Under the pieces are notes generated by a model. It saw nothing but the letters and a program-made list of their open reading frames with translations, was not told the DNA's origin and searched no databases. This document shows, piece after piece, positions 25,800-34,106 of a stretch of 43,296 nt of DNA. The position numbers and the translations under genes are program-made. Numbering within the stretch: position 1 is the stretch's first letter; each line of letters opens with the position of its first letter. Origin of the DNA: Candidatus Neomicrothrix sp. UBA2974 (GTDB lineage: Bacteria; Actinomycetota; Acidimicrobiia; Acidimicrobiales; MedAcidi-G1); the NCBI GenBank assembly GCA_002348705.1, contig DEAU01000037.1, positions 1-43,296 on the forward strand, given 5' to 3'.

Positions 25800-26759
25800 G
25801 TGAATGTTGCCGCTGACCTACAGCCTCTACTGGACCTCCGGAGGTCTGATTTAGTTGATATCGAGGAGGTGACGCCGGACCAACTCCGCACCTCCTATGA
25901 GGAAATTGCCGGCATGGTCATGGGGACTCCAGCGGCCATGGACTCGGTCGAGGACCTTGTGGTTAGGGGTGGCGAAGATCAAGATCTCCCTATCCGGATT
26001 TATCGGCCGCCGGGGTTTGTGGACGGTGGACCGGTCATTGTCTATTTCCATGGTGGTGGATGGGTTATCGGTAGCGTCGACACCCACGACGAGCCCTGTC
26101 GTGCCATCGCCGAAGCAACTAGCGCCGTGGTTGTCTCGGTCGACTACCGACTGGCCCCTGAGCACCCATTCCCAGCAGCCATCGACGATGGGTTTGCAGC
26201 TGTCTGCTGGGTAGCTCGGCACGCCGAAGACCTGGGTGTTGACGCTGGCCGATTGGTGGTTGCCGGTGATAGCGCTGGTGGAAACCTCTCAGCGGTCGTC
26301 TCGATCGTGGCTAGAGATCGGGGAGGTCCGGCCATTGCCTTCCAATACCTGATCTACCCGGCCACCGACTTTGACTACGAGACTGGTCGGTGGTCCTCGC
26401 TAGAGGAGAATGCCGAGGGCTACTTCTTGCAACTCGACACGATGAGGTGGTTCCGTAACCATCTTGCTGGTGGTGCTGACCTGCTGGACAACCCACTTGC
26501 TGCACCAATTCGCGCAGCAGACCACTCCGGTCTTCCACCAGCCCATGTCCTTGTCGCAGGATTTGACCCACTCCGCGACGAGGGTCTGGGCTATGCGGAG
26601 GTCTTACGGGGTTCCGGCGTGTCGGCAACAGCTGTCCTCCACGCTGATCAGGTCCATGGGTACTGGCAGTTTGCACCCATCGTCCAGTCTTCTGGTGCCG
26701 CCAGGGCCGCTGATCTTCAGGAGTTCCGATCGATTGTCGTCTCTCTGCAAGGCGGCTAG
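25800..26759 (+). CDS. HSL-family alpha/beta hydrolase (esterase/lipase)
   Basis: A 319-residue esterase of the hormone-sensitive-lipase type (family IV): oxyanion motif VYFHGGGWVIGS, VVSVDYRLAPEHPFPAAIDD, nucleophile elbow VVAGDSAGGNLSAVV (Ser), acid in VLVAGFDPLRDEGLGYAEVL and His in HADQVHGYW. Start GTG at 25800 has GGGAGG upstream. It lies 45 nt behind the selenoprotein gene on the same strand and may be cotranscribed. Acts on short-chain acyl esters by family knowledge; the natural substrate is unknown. Converges on the CoA-transferase gene, with the two stop codons overlapping. Confidence 0.92.
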   Translation: MNVAADLQPLLDLRRSDLVDIEEVTPDQLRTSYEEIAGMVMGTPAAMDSVEDLVVRGGEDQDLPIRIYRPPGFVDGGPVIVYFHGGGWVIGSVDTHDEPCRAIAEATSAVVVSVDYRLAPEHPFPAAIDDGFAAVCWVARHAEDLGVDAGRLVVAGDSAGGNLSAVVSIVARDRGGPAIAFQYLIYPATDFDYETGRWSSLEENAEGYFLQLDTMRWFRNHLAGGADLLDNPLAAPIRAADHSGLPPAHVLVAGFDPLRDEGLGYAEVLRGSGVSATAVLHADQVHGYWQFAPIVQSSGAARAADLQEFRSIVVSLQGG

Positions 26760-27976
26760 CCGTCCTCTACCACGCGGCCAGAGGAAACCAAGGCGTCGAT
26801 CTCTTCGTCGGTTCGACCCAGCTCTGCTAGCACCTCGCGGGTGTGCTGACCGATGGAGGGCGCCATAAACCTAGGGGCCCAAGGGGTGCCGCGAAAGTCG
26901 ACCGGACTGGCCACCATGGTGGTCGAAGACATGCCATCTGGGACGTCAACTAGTGCCCCAGAGCCTTGGAAAGCCGCATCGGTTAGCAGGTCGTCCGGCT
27001 CGTTCACCGGTGCCCAAAAGAAGTCCGGTTCGTCAGCGAACACCTCGGCCCATTCTTCCAGTGTGCGGGTGGCGAAGGCCTCGTCAAGCATGCTGATCAG
27101 TTCAGGAGCGTTCGCGGCTCGGGCGCCAGGACGGTTGAAGCGCTCATCGTTGAGCCACTCAGGATGTCCAACGACGCGAGCCAGTGGCGGCCAGTGGCGT
27201 TCGCCCTCCAGCCCCACCACCCAGAAGCGGCGGCCGCAGCCCGCCCGGTAGTTATTCATGGCCGGATTTCCCATGGTGTTCCGATCGCCGATTGCCACCA
27301 CTGAACCCCACATCAGCATGAGGTTTAGGTCGAAACTGACGGTGTAGGCACCTTGTCGCATGAGAGAGGTCTCCACTACCTGGCCGTTCCCTGTTCGTTC
27401 CCGATCAAACAGGGCAGCGCAAATAGCTGCTGCAGCCGACATGCCGGTCGGATGGTCGCCCATGCCACCTCGCTGAAAGGGCGGATCGGCTCCGGGTGGG
27501 GTGAGCAGGGCTGCTATTCCGGACCGGGCCCAGTAGGCCGCAACGTCAAAGGCCGCTCGGTCGGCGTCGACTCCTTCGGACCCATAGCCGGTTAGCAGGC
27601 AGTAGATGAGATGGGGGAACCGCTCAGCGATCTTGTTGGGTTCGAGGTTGAGGCGGGATAGTGCGGTGCTTCGCAGATTGGTGATGAACACATCGGCCTC
27701 GGCCAGCAGGTCCAGGATCACATCGTGTCCCTCGCTGGTCGAGAGGTCGACGGCGATTCCCCGCTTGGAGCGGTTGTCCATCTCAAAGATTGGGTTGGTG
27801 GGCAGGATGTCTCCCAGGATTTTCTGAAATTGGCGGCAGGGGTCGCCTGCAGGGGGCTCGACTTTGACGACGTCGGCACCCCAGTCAGCGAGGATTCCGG
27901 CAGCTGCAGGTCCAGCGATCCATACGCCGAGCTCTACGACCTTCACTCCCTTCATCGGCCCGGTCGCTTCGACCAT
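26756..27976 (-). CDS. CaiB/BaiF-type (family III) CoA-transferase
   Basis: A 406-residue CoA-transferase. The start GVKVVELGVWIAGPAAAGILADWGADVVKVEPP, the segment RGIAVDLSTSEGHDVILDLLAEADVFITNLR, LIYCLLTGYGS, the catalytic Asp174 in GGMGDHPTGMSAAAAICAAL and the C-terminal FNRPGARAANAPELISMLDEAFATRTLEEWAEVF are family hallmarks. It moves CoA between carboxylic acids through an Asp-anhydride; the acids are unknown. GGAGG lies 8 nt before the ATG. Divergent from the phosphatase gene. Confidence 0.93.
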   Translation of the reverse strand: MVEATGPMKGVKVVELGVWIAGPAAAGILADWGADVVKVEPPAGDPCRQFQKILGDILPTNPIFEMDNRSKRGIAVDLSTSEGHDVILDLLAEADVFITNLRSTALSRLNLEPNKIAERFPHLIYCLLTGYGSEGVDADRAAFDVAAYWARSGIAALLTPPGADPPFQRGGMGDHPTGMSAAAAICAALFDRERTGNGQVVETSLMRQGAYTVSFDLNLMLMWGSVVAIGDRNTMGNPAMNNYRAGCGRRFWVVGLEGERHWPPLARVVGHPEWLNDERFNRPGARAANAPELISMLDEAFATRTLEEWAEVFADEPDFFWAPVNEPDDLLTDAAFQGSGALVDVPDGMSSTTMVASPVDFRGTPWAPRFMAPSIGQHTREVLAELGRTDEEIDALVSSGRVVEDG

Positions 27977-28041
27977 TGTCGAGCCTCCTGTCGTCCCACC
28001 GCCGTTCGTCAGATGAACCTAGAGCTGCGGAGGAGGCCCGG

Positions 28042-28047
28042 TACCGT
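28042..28047 (+). promoter_or_regulatory. -10 box TACCGT before the phosphatase gene
   Basis: TACCGT ends 7 nt before ATG 28055. Box and spacing match those before the genes at 12813 and 28641, pointing to a leaderless transcript. A GGAGG about 20 nt upstream of the ATG is too distant to act as its ribosome site. Confidence 0.45.
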
Positions 28048-28054
28048 CGGGCTG

Positions 28055-28600
28055 ATGATCCTGTTCGTTTGCACTGGCAATACCTGTCGATCGGCTATGG
28101 CCGCGGCGCTCTATAGGGACCAGTTGGCAAAAGTCGATGAAGGTCGACCCATCTTGGAGGTGGTGTCCGCAGGTACCGACGTCAATTCGGTCGGCGGCCC
28201 GGCGACTCCAGAGGCAGTTCAAGCGTTGGCTGAACGGGGGATCGATCTCTCCGATCACCAGGCAAGACCCGTGGACAACACCCTGTTGGCAGAAGCCGAC
28301 CTAGTGGTTGTCATGACCCGTCGGCAAGAGGCAGCGGTTGGAACGTTAGAGGCGACAGTCCGACCACGGACCTTTCTATTCGGCGAAGCGGCCCGTCTCG
28401 CCGGCACCGTTGGTCCCCGTCAGGATCGTACGTTCAGGGAGTGGGTCGAATCATTGGCCTCAGCACGTGGTGGACATTTCACTGGAGGACGGATTGTCGA
28501 CGAGGTTCTCGATCCTTGGGGTGGGACGATCGACGACTATCGGCGCTGTGCTGATCGCCTAGACGGATTCTGCTCCGCCTTTGTCCGACTCGTGATTTGA
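28055..28600 (+). CDS. low-molecular-weight protein-tyrosine-phosphatase family protein
   Basis: A 181-residue protein starting MILFVCTGNTCRSAMAAAL, with the C-x5-R active-site loop (Cys6 to Arg12) and the general acid Asp in VLDPWGGTIDDY. A SAGTDVNSVGGPATPEAVQALAERGIDLSDHQAR segment and an ADLVVVMTRRQ segment are family-typical. The length is slightly above the usual 150-160 residues. Longer in-frame starts (to 27725) would run into the divergent CoA-transferase gene and are rejected. It may dephosphorylate tyrosine or arginine residues; the target is unknown. Confidence 0.93.
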   Translation: MILFVCTGNTCRSAMAAALYRDQLAKVDEGRPILEVVSAGTDVNSVGGPATPEAVQALAERGIDLSDHQARPVDNTLLAEADLVVVMTRRQEAAVGTLEATVRPRTFLFGEAARLAGTVGPRQDRTFREWVESLASARGGHFTGGRIVDEVLDPWGGTIDDYRRCADRLDGFCSAFVRLVI

Positions 28601-28628
28601 TGGGCCACCAGAAATTTCTCCAGACGGC

Positions 28629-28634
28629 TACCGT
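28629..28634 (+). promoter_or_regulatory. -10 box TACCGT before the acyl-CoA dehydrogenase gene
   Basis: TACCGT within GGCTACCGT ends 6 nt before ATG 28641. The same GGCTACCGT string with the same 6-nt spacing precedes the GTG at 12813, and no Shine-Dalgarno is present. Confidence 0.5.
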
Positions 28635-28640
28635 CAGGAA

Positions 28641-29852
28641 ATGGAGGTCTCGCGCACCCTTGCCGAGCGGGCGTTTGCTGATGAGGTCCGCACGTGGTTG
28701 GAGGAGCACCTTGTAGGAGAGTTCGCCGACCTCCGTGGCCGAGGTGGTGTTGGCCAGGAGGATGTTGAGCCCAAGCGACTCCTTGACTGGGAGCGCGAGT
28801 TGGCCTCCGGAGGTTGGTTAGGCCTCGACTATCCGTCCCACCTGGGGGGGCGTGACGCCTCGCTGTCCGAGCAGGTCATATTCCATCAGACCTATGTTGA
28901 AGCGAGGGCGCCTGGCCGAATCCCCAACATCGGTCTAACCCTGCTGGGTCCGACGCTGGTTGCGTACGGTTCAAGCGAACAGCAGGAGCGTTTCATTCCG
29001 CCAATCCTTGCCGGGACCGAACACTGGTGTCAGGGCTATTCGGAACCGAACGCTGGTTCCGATTTGGCCAATGTCTCCACCCGCGCACGCCTAGACGGCG
29101 ACCGATGGCTCATTACGGGCCAGAAGATATGGACCTCGCTGGCTCAGCTAGCTCAGTGGGCGTTCGTGGTCTGCCGCACCGATCCGGATGCCGAGCGGCA
29201 CCATGGCCTCTCATACCTGCTGGTGAACATGGACCAGCCCGGCGTGGAGATTCGACCCATTGTCCAGATCACCGGAGGGACCGAGTTCAACGAGGTGTTC
29301 TTCGACGAAGCTGAGACGGCAGCTGACATGGTCGTTGGCCGCGTCGGCGACGGCTGGTCGGTTGCGATGGGCACACTCGGCTTTGAGCGAGGAGCTTCGA
29401 CTCTCGGCCAGCAGACGGGTTACCGCCAAGAGCTAGACGCTTTGTTGGAGTTAGCCCGTGCCAACGGCTCGATCGATGAGCCGGTCCTGCGTCAGGATCT
29501 GGTTCAAGCCTGGTTGGAGCTAGAGGTCCTCCGTTACAACCAATTGCGAATGTTGACAGCGCTTGTCGTCGATGGGGTCCCTGGGCCCGAGATGTCGATC
29601 GGCAAGCTGTATTGGGCTTCGTGGCATCGTCGCCTTGGCGAGTTGGGTATGCGGGTCCGTGGGGCTTCGGCAATGGTTGGCATTGATCCCACGCCACCGC
29701 TACACGATCTGCTCGGTTGCGATTACCAGCTGGATGGCTTGCAGCGCACATTCCTCTACAGCCGCGCACACACCATTTATGGCGGCTCCAATGAGGTGCA
29801 GCGCAATGTGCTCGGCGAGCGGGTGCTTGGCTTGTCTCGGGAGCCCCGATAG
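28641..29852 (+). CDS. acyl-CoA dehydrogenase
   Basis: A 403-residue FAD enzyme introducing the alpha-beta double bond in acyl-CoA. Signature segments: LGLDYPSHLGGRDAS, HWCQGYSEPNAGSDLANVSTRA (first family signature), WLITGQKIWTSLAQLAQWAFVVCRT, the middle beta-domain VEIRPIVQITGGTEFNEVFFD and the C-terminal FLYSRAHTIYGGSNEVQRNVLGERVLGL. It resembles actinobacterial FadE-type enzymes acting on larger acyl-CoAs. Followed 67 nt later by a thiolase gene, so a role in a beta-oxidation-like route is likely. Confidence 0.94.
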   Translation: MEVSRTLAERAFADEVRTWLEEHLVGEFADLRGRGGVGQEDVEPKRLLDWERELASGGWLGLDYPSHLGGRDASLSEQVIFHQTYVEARAPGRIPNIGLTLLGPTLVAYGSSEQQERFIPPILAGTEHWCQGYSEPNAGSDLANVSTRARLDGDRWLITGQKIWTSLAQLAQWAFVVCRTDPDAERHHGLSYLLVNMDQPGVEIRPIVQITGGTEFNEVFFDEAETAADMVVGRVGDGWSVAMGTLGFERGASTLGQQTGYRQELDALLELARANGSIDEPVLRQDLVQAWLELEVLRYNQLRMLTALVVDGVPGPEMSIGKLYWASWHRRLGELGMRVRGASAMVGIDPTPPLHDLLGCDYQLDGLQRTFLYSRAHTIYGGSNEVQRNVLGERVLGLSREPR

Positions 29853-29919
29853 TTCCGCTGTCCAATAGTCCCTTAGTCTTTTCAAACTGTTCCGCGAATT
29901 GTTGAGCGAGGAGATCTTC

Positions 29920-31071
29920 GTGCCCGAGGCTTACATCGTTGACGCCATCCGCACACCCACCGGCAAGAAGGCCGGCGGCCTGTCCCAAGTGCATCCGGCC
30001 GACCTCGGCGCCCATGTCATCAGTGCCGTGTTGGATCGCAACGACGTCGACCCGCTGGCCATAGACGACGTGGTGATGGGCTGCCTCGACAACCTCGGGC
30101 CGCAGGCCGGTGACATAGCACGTACGGCATGGTTGGCCGCTGGGCTTCCTGAAGCTGTACCCGGTACCACGGTTGACCGGCAGTGCGGTTCGGGCCAGCA
30201 GGCGGTGAGCTTTGCGGCGATGGGTGTCATGGCCGGTGTGCAGGACCTTGTCATTGCCGGCGGCATGCAGAACATGAGCATGGTGCCGATCGGCCTTGCC
30301 CTAGAGGCCGCTAAACCCTACGGACACGATGACCCATTCACCGGTTCGGTCGGGTGGGTGGAGCGATACGGAACTCAGGAGGTATCGCAGTTTCGAGGAG
30401 CCGAGATGATTGCCGAGAAGTGGGAACTCTCGCGTCAAGAAATGGAGGAGTTCTCCTTAGAGAGTCACGAACGCGCTATCCGAGCAATCGACGAAGGACG
30501 CTTTGATCAGGAAGTCGTTCCGCTTGCCGGCGTCGAGATGGACGAGGGACCGCGACGCGGGGGAAGCCTTGAGAAGATGGCCCAACTGCAGCCACTGGTG
30601 GAGGGAGGTCGAATAACTGCGGCGCTATCTAGTCAGGTCAGCGACGGTGCTGCCGCACTTCTAGTTGCCTCCGAGCAGGCTCTGGCAGATCACGACCTTT
30701 CGCCACGCGCCCGGATCCATCACATCAGCGTGCGAGGCGACGACCCCATCTTCATGCTCACTGGTCCCATACCGGCGACCGCCTTTGCGCTTGAGCGGAC
30801 CGGCATGTCGATTGACGACTTCGACCTATTTGAGTGCAACGAGGCTTTCGCCCCGGTTCCCCTCGCCTGGATGCGCGAACACGGCGTGCCCCACGAGAAG
30901 GTGAACGTGAATGGGGGAGCAATCGCTCTCGGTCATCCGTTGGGCTGCACCGGCGCCAAGTTGATGACCACCCTCTTGCATGAACTGGAGCGGACCGGTG
31001 GCCGGTACGGCTTCCAAACGATGTGTGAGGGTGGTGGTCAGTCCAACGTCACGATTATCGAGCGTCTCTGA
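29920..31071 (+). CDS. thiolase (acetyl-CoA acetyltransferase family)
   Basis: A 383-residue thiolase. The nucleophile Cys is in VDRQCGSGQQAVSFAAMGVMAG, the His in NGGAIALGHPLGCTGAKL and the second Cys in CEGGGQSNVTIIERL; IAGGMQNMSMVPIG and DLFECNEAFAPVPLAWM are also typical. The start is taken as GTG 29920 (VPEAYIVDAIRTPTGKK), which has GAGGAG at good spacing; a TTG seven codons upstream is less likely. It probably cleaves 3-ketoacyl-CoA as the last step with the neighbouring dehydrogenase and crotonase. Confidence 0.95.
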   Translation: MPEAYIVDAIRTPTGKKAGGLSQVHPADLGAHVISAVLDRNDVDPLAIDDVVMGCLDNLGPQAGDIARTAWLAAGLPEAVPGTTVDRQCGSGQQAVSFAAMGVMAGVQDLVIAGGMQNMSMVPIGLALEAAKPYGHDDPFTGSVGWVERYGTQEVSQFRGAEMIAEKWELSRQEMEEFSLESHERAIRAIDEGRFDQEVVPLAGVEMDEGPRRGGSLEKMAQLQPLVEGGRITAALSSQVSDGAAALLVASEQALADHDLSPRARIHHISVRGDDPIFMLTGPIPATAFALERTGMSIDDFDLFECNEAFAPVPLAWMREHGVPHEKVNVNGGAIALGHPLGCTGAKLMTTLLHELERTGGRYGFQTMCEGGGQSNVTIIERL

Positions 31072-31101
31072 CGAACCCGAACAGAGAGTGGTCCTGCCGT
31101 T

Positions 31102-32085
31102 CTAGCCGACGAGCTCGTCAGCTAGACCCCAGGAGAGGGCCGTCAGGACATCTATCGGTTTCCCGGTCAGGCACAGCCACGCCGTTCGTTGGCGGCCAAT
31201 CCTGCGGGGCACGCTAAGTGTGCCGCCGGCTCCGGGAACCAATCCCATCGACACCTCCGGAAGGCGGAACGTGGCTCCGTCGACAGCTTCCACGCGGCGA
31301 GCGAATGCCGCTAACTCCACACCAGCACCAACCGTCGGGCCCTGAACGACGACGGTAAGTCGATCGGCGAGTCGATCCAGCCACGGTGCCGCATTGATTG
31401 AAGATCGGATCAGGTGACCGGTCGCCGGATTGTCGACCGTGCCGAACTCCGCGAGGTCGCCCCCAGAGCAGAAAGCGGATCCGGAGCCTTTGAGTCGGAT
31501 CGGACGGTCGTCGCCATCGGTAGCGAGGGGTCTGATTGATTCCACTAGGGCGTTACGCATAGCCGCCGACCAGGCGTTTCGTTGTCGTGGCCGATCCAGA
31601 GTTAGAACCACTTCATTTGGGCAGGTCTCCACCCGGACCGGAGGTCGATCCTCTGCCGTTCTTGCTCGCAGGTCTCTTGTAGCCATCCAGCGGGCGAACT
31701 CGGGCCCGGACTGGAGGGTTCCGTATGCAGTGCTTTCTGTCAGAAGGCCGGCTTCAGTGGACAAATTGGGTGCTTGGCGGAGGAGTTGGCAGCAAGTCAC
31801 CGCGGCCATCGGATTGGCGGTTACCCCTTTGACTACTTCACCGGCTGCGTCGACGTCATCGACCAGCACGTCGAATCCCGGCGCCCTACCTGGTGGGGCG
31901 ATGCCGACAGATACAACTGGGAGGCCGGTGAGGGCGTTGGTGGTGACAACCGGCAGGCGGTCGGCATCCTCGACTACGAGAATCGGCACTCCGCGCAGGA
32001 TGCCGACTTCGAGGTCGACGGTCGGGGAGGTCAGCAGGTCGACGGCCTCGTCGGCGGACAAAGTTCGGTAGGTGTCGATGGTCAC
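31102..32085 (-). CDS. enoyl-CoA hydratase/isomerase (crotonase) with N-terminal extra domain
   Basis: A 327-residue protein. Residues about 145-327 hold a crotonase core: VVLTLDRPRQRNAWSAAM, the oxyanion segment GSGSAFCSGGDLAEFG, TVVVQGPTVGAGVELAAFA and FRLPEVSMGLVPGAGGTLSVPRRIG. The first about 145 residues look like a worn crotonase-like half (SVGIAPPGRAPGFDVLVDD, ANPMAAVTCCQLLRQ, ESTAYGTLQSGPEFARWM). Whether it hydrates or isomerises cannot be told. The GTG start overlaps the stop of the acyl-CoA ligase gene by 4 bp (GTGA), so the two form one operon. Confidence 0.88.
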   Translation of the reverse strand: MTIDTYRTLSADEAVDLLTSPTVDLEVGILRGVPILVVEDADRLPVVTTNALTGLPVVSVGIAPPGRAPGFDVLVDDVDAAGEVVKGVTANPMAAVTCCQLLRQAPNLSTEAGLLTESTAYGTLQSGPEFARWMATRDLRARTAEDRPPVRVETCPNEVVLTLDRPRQRNAWSAAMRNALVESIRPLATDGDDRPIRLKGSGSAFCSGGDLAEFGTVDNPATGHLIRSSINAAPWLDRLADRLTVVVQGPTVGAGVELAAFARRVEAVDGATFRLPEVSMGLVPGAGGTLSVPRRIGRQRTAWLCLTGKPIDVLTALSWGLADELVG

Positions 32086-33605
32086 GAGGTCGAGCCGTCG
32101 CCGAGGTGGGCCAAGTTGGTCCGCAGGACTCGGCGGAGGAGTTTCCCGGTTTCGTTGTACGGAAGTTCGTCAAGGAACTCGACGTGGTCGGGGGTTCGGT
32201 TCGACCGGAGGATGCCGCGTACGGTATTTCGCAGTTCTTCGGCATCCGGTGGAGCTTGGATCGATGGTACGACGACGGCCACGATCCGTTCTCCCCATTG
32301 ACGATCCGGCAAGCCGATGACTGCTGCGTCCATTACTCCGGGAACGCCGAGCAGCACCTCTTCGATCTCACCGGGGGACACGTTCTGGCCTCCTTTCACG
32401 ATCACGTCGTCGATCCGACCGGTTACGTGGAGGAAGCCCTCGGCGTCGAGCTGGCCACCGTCATGGGTGGGGAACCATCCGTCGTCAGCGAGTTGAGAAG
32501 ACAGTCCGTGGTACTCGCCAGAGACCTGTTCGCCACGGACCCAGATCTCACCCGGTTCCCCTGCCGGCATCTCGGCGCCGTCCTCGTTCCGGATCGAGAC
32601 CTCGATAGTGGGCAACGGCCGGCCAGCCGAACCGAGCCTGGACCGGACCTCGGGATTGTCGCTGGCCAGGGCTATTCGGTGGTCCTCCGGACCTAGTAGG
32701 GCCACAGTGGAGCTGGTCTCGGTCAGTCCGTAGGCGTTCACGAAGGACGTGTGTTCCAGCAGTCCCAGTGCTCGCTCGATTGTCGGGCGGGGCATCTTCC
32801 CCCCGCCGTAGGAGAGAGCCTGAAGCGTCGGTAGGCCGAGGCCACCCGAGCCTTCCGCATCTAGGTGATCAACGATCCGGGTCAGCATCGTCGGGACGAC
32901 CATGGCACTGGTAACCGACTCTCTGCGCACGACATCAACCCAGGCTGCGGCTTCGAAAGTAGGAAGCTGAACAATCCGTCGTCCGGCGTAGACATTAGAG
33001 AGGATGGCCGCCATACCCGCTATGTGGTAGGGCGGAACGCTGACTAAGGCAGTTTCTTCCTCGTCTGCGCCCATGAATTCCACCGACCCCAGCACGTATG
33101 AGACGAGGTGGCGATGGCGAAGAACGGCAGCCTTGGGTCTACCAGTGGTTCCACTGGTGAATAGCAAAATGGCCGCGCTGTCACCGGATTGCTCCCAGTC
33201 GGGCTCAGGCGCGCTTTCGCTTTTTAATCCGGCGAGCAGGTCTTGACGAGAGATAGGGCCCGCTCCGGAAACGCCCTCGAGGCGGTCAGGGGCTTCCGGA
33301 TCGAGGACGGTGACTGCGGGAGCGACGCGGCTGGCTAGTGCAGCAAGTTCTTCGTCAGTCAGTCGGTAGTTGAGTGGGACGAATGGCAGACCAGCCCACG
33401 CCGCACCGAACAAGGTGATAGGGAGTGCCTCCGACGACACATCGGCCATGGCAACGTGTTGGACTCCGGCGTCTCGGAGCCGACGCGACGCAGAGCCGGC
33501 CAGTTCGTAGAGTTGCCGATAGGTGATGCCGTCTTCGCGGGGACCGATGGCGACCCGGGAGCCAAAGCCCTCAGCAGCCATCTCTAGGAGCATCATCAGG
33601 TTCAT
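32082..33605 (-). CDS. acyl-CoA synthetase (AMP-forming ligase)
   Basis: A 507-residue adenylate-forming enzyme: P-loop motif ILLFTSGTTGRPKAAVLRHRH, VPPYHIAGMAAILSN, YGLTETSS, GEIWVRGEQVSGEYHGL, GWFPTHDGGQLDAEGFLHVTGRIDD and the C-terminal lysine region LPYNETGKLLRR. It activates a carboxylic acid to its CoA thioester. Similar actinobacterial proteins (FadD-type) serve fatty, steroid or aromatic acids; the substrate here is unknown. A GGAGG lies upstream of the ATG, at somewhat long spacing. First gene of a two-gene unit with the crotonase. Confidence 0.92.
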   Translation of the reverse strand: MNLMMLLEMAAEGFGSRVAIGPREDGITYRQLYELAGSASRRLRDAGVQHVAMADVSSEALPITLFGAAWAGLPFVPLNYRLTDEELAALASRVAPAVTVLDPEAPDRLEGVSGAGPISRQDLLAGLKSESAPEPDWEQSGDSAAILLFTSGTTGRPKAAVLRHRHLVSYVLGSVEFMGADEEETALVSVPPYHIAGMAAILSNVYAGRRIVQLPTFEAAAWVDVVRRESVTSAMVVPTMLTRIVDHLDAEGSGGLGLPTLQALSYGGGKMPRPTIERALGLLEHTSFVNAYGLTETSSTVALLGPEDHRIALASDNPEVRSRLGSAGRPLPTIEVSIRNEDGAEMPAGEPGEIWVRGEQVSGEYHGLSSQLADDGWFPTHDGGQLDAEGFLHVTGRIDDVIVKGGQNVSPGEIEEVLLGVPGVMDAAVIGLPDRQWGERIVAVVVPSIQAPPDAEELRNTVRGILRSNRTPDHVEFLDELPYNETGKLLRRVLRTNLAHLGDGSTS

Positions 33606-33656
33606 GGTCGCTGATATGCCTCCAGATTCGGGTCGGACTGGTTAGGGCGTATTGGA

Positions 33657-33962
33657 CTAGTCCGACGCTGGCAGGGGCTTGGCCTCCTTGAGGTCAAGCA
33701 GTGCGTTGCCCAATCCGAGCGATCCTTCGCCGGGCTTGGTGCACAGGATCTCGATTGAGTCCTCGGTGTCTGCATAACGCTTGCCCATCTGGGTGCCACC
33801 TGAGGCTTCGGGCGAGAGTTCTCCAGTGACGGTCTCGCCGCCGGCAGGTGACATGGGTACTCCCCCGCACCGAAGGTCGGCCTCGCCAACCCCCTTAACG
33901 ATGATTACTTCTCCGTCACAGGTGTTGCTTGTGAAGCGGGCTCCGGGTTTGAGGATGACCAT
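33657..33962 (-). CDS. small conserved actinobacterial protein with three cysteines
   Basis: A 101-residue protein, function unknown. Visible features: three cysteines, Cys15 (TSNTCDGEV), Cys32 (DLRCGGVPM) and Cys74 (IEILCTKPGEGSL), a GGTQMGKRYAD segment, and the end LKEAKPLPASD. This layout recurs in actinobacteria in small proteins often beside acyl-CoA synthetase genes, from my memory of the family. An AGGAG ribosome site precedes the ATG. It lies 51 nt upstream of the acyl-CoA ligase gene on the same strand, probably in its operon. The Cys could bind a metal or form a disulfide. Confidence 0.8.
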   Translation of the reverse strand: MVILKPGARFTSNTCDGEVIIVKGVGEADLRCGGVPMSPAGGETVTGELSPEASGGTQMGKRYADTEDSIEILCTKPGEGSLGLGNALLDLKEAKPLPASD

Positions 33963-34092
33963 GGTGCTCCTGGGGTGTCTCGGTGGGCCACGAGCGACCC
34001 GACCGGAAGAGCATCGCCGATTCGGGGGCTTCAGACCAACCGGCAGCTTCCCGGGAACCGACGGAGCATGTGACCGAAGACGGATGGATGAC

Positions 34093-34098
34093 TAGCGT
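34093..34098 (+). promoter_or_regulatory. -10 box TAGCGT before the permuted CoA-transferase-like gene
   Basis: TAGCGT ends 8 nt before ATG 34107; the same box and spacing occur before the amidohydrolase ATG at 12694. No Shine-Dalgarno is visible, so a leaderless or near-leaderless transcript is likely. Confidence 0.4.
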
Positions 34099-34106
34099 CG
34101 CCGTGA

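Noticed and set aside
27725..28054. Long N-terminal extension of the phosphatase
   Set aside because: It overlaps the divergent CoA-transferase gene, and the family begins right at MILFVCTGN.
31102..33605. Crotonase and ligase as MenB and MenE of the menaquinone pathway
   Set aside because: They sit 7 kb away with beta-oxidation genes, the crotonase has an extra half not found in MenB, and the ligase reads like a FadD-type enzyme.
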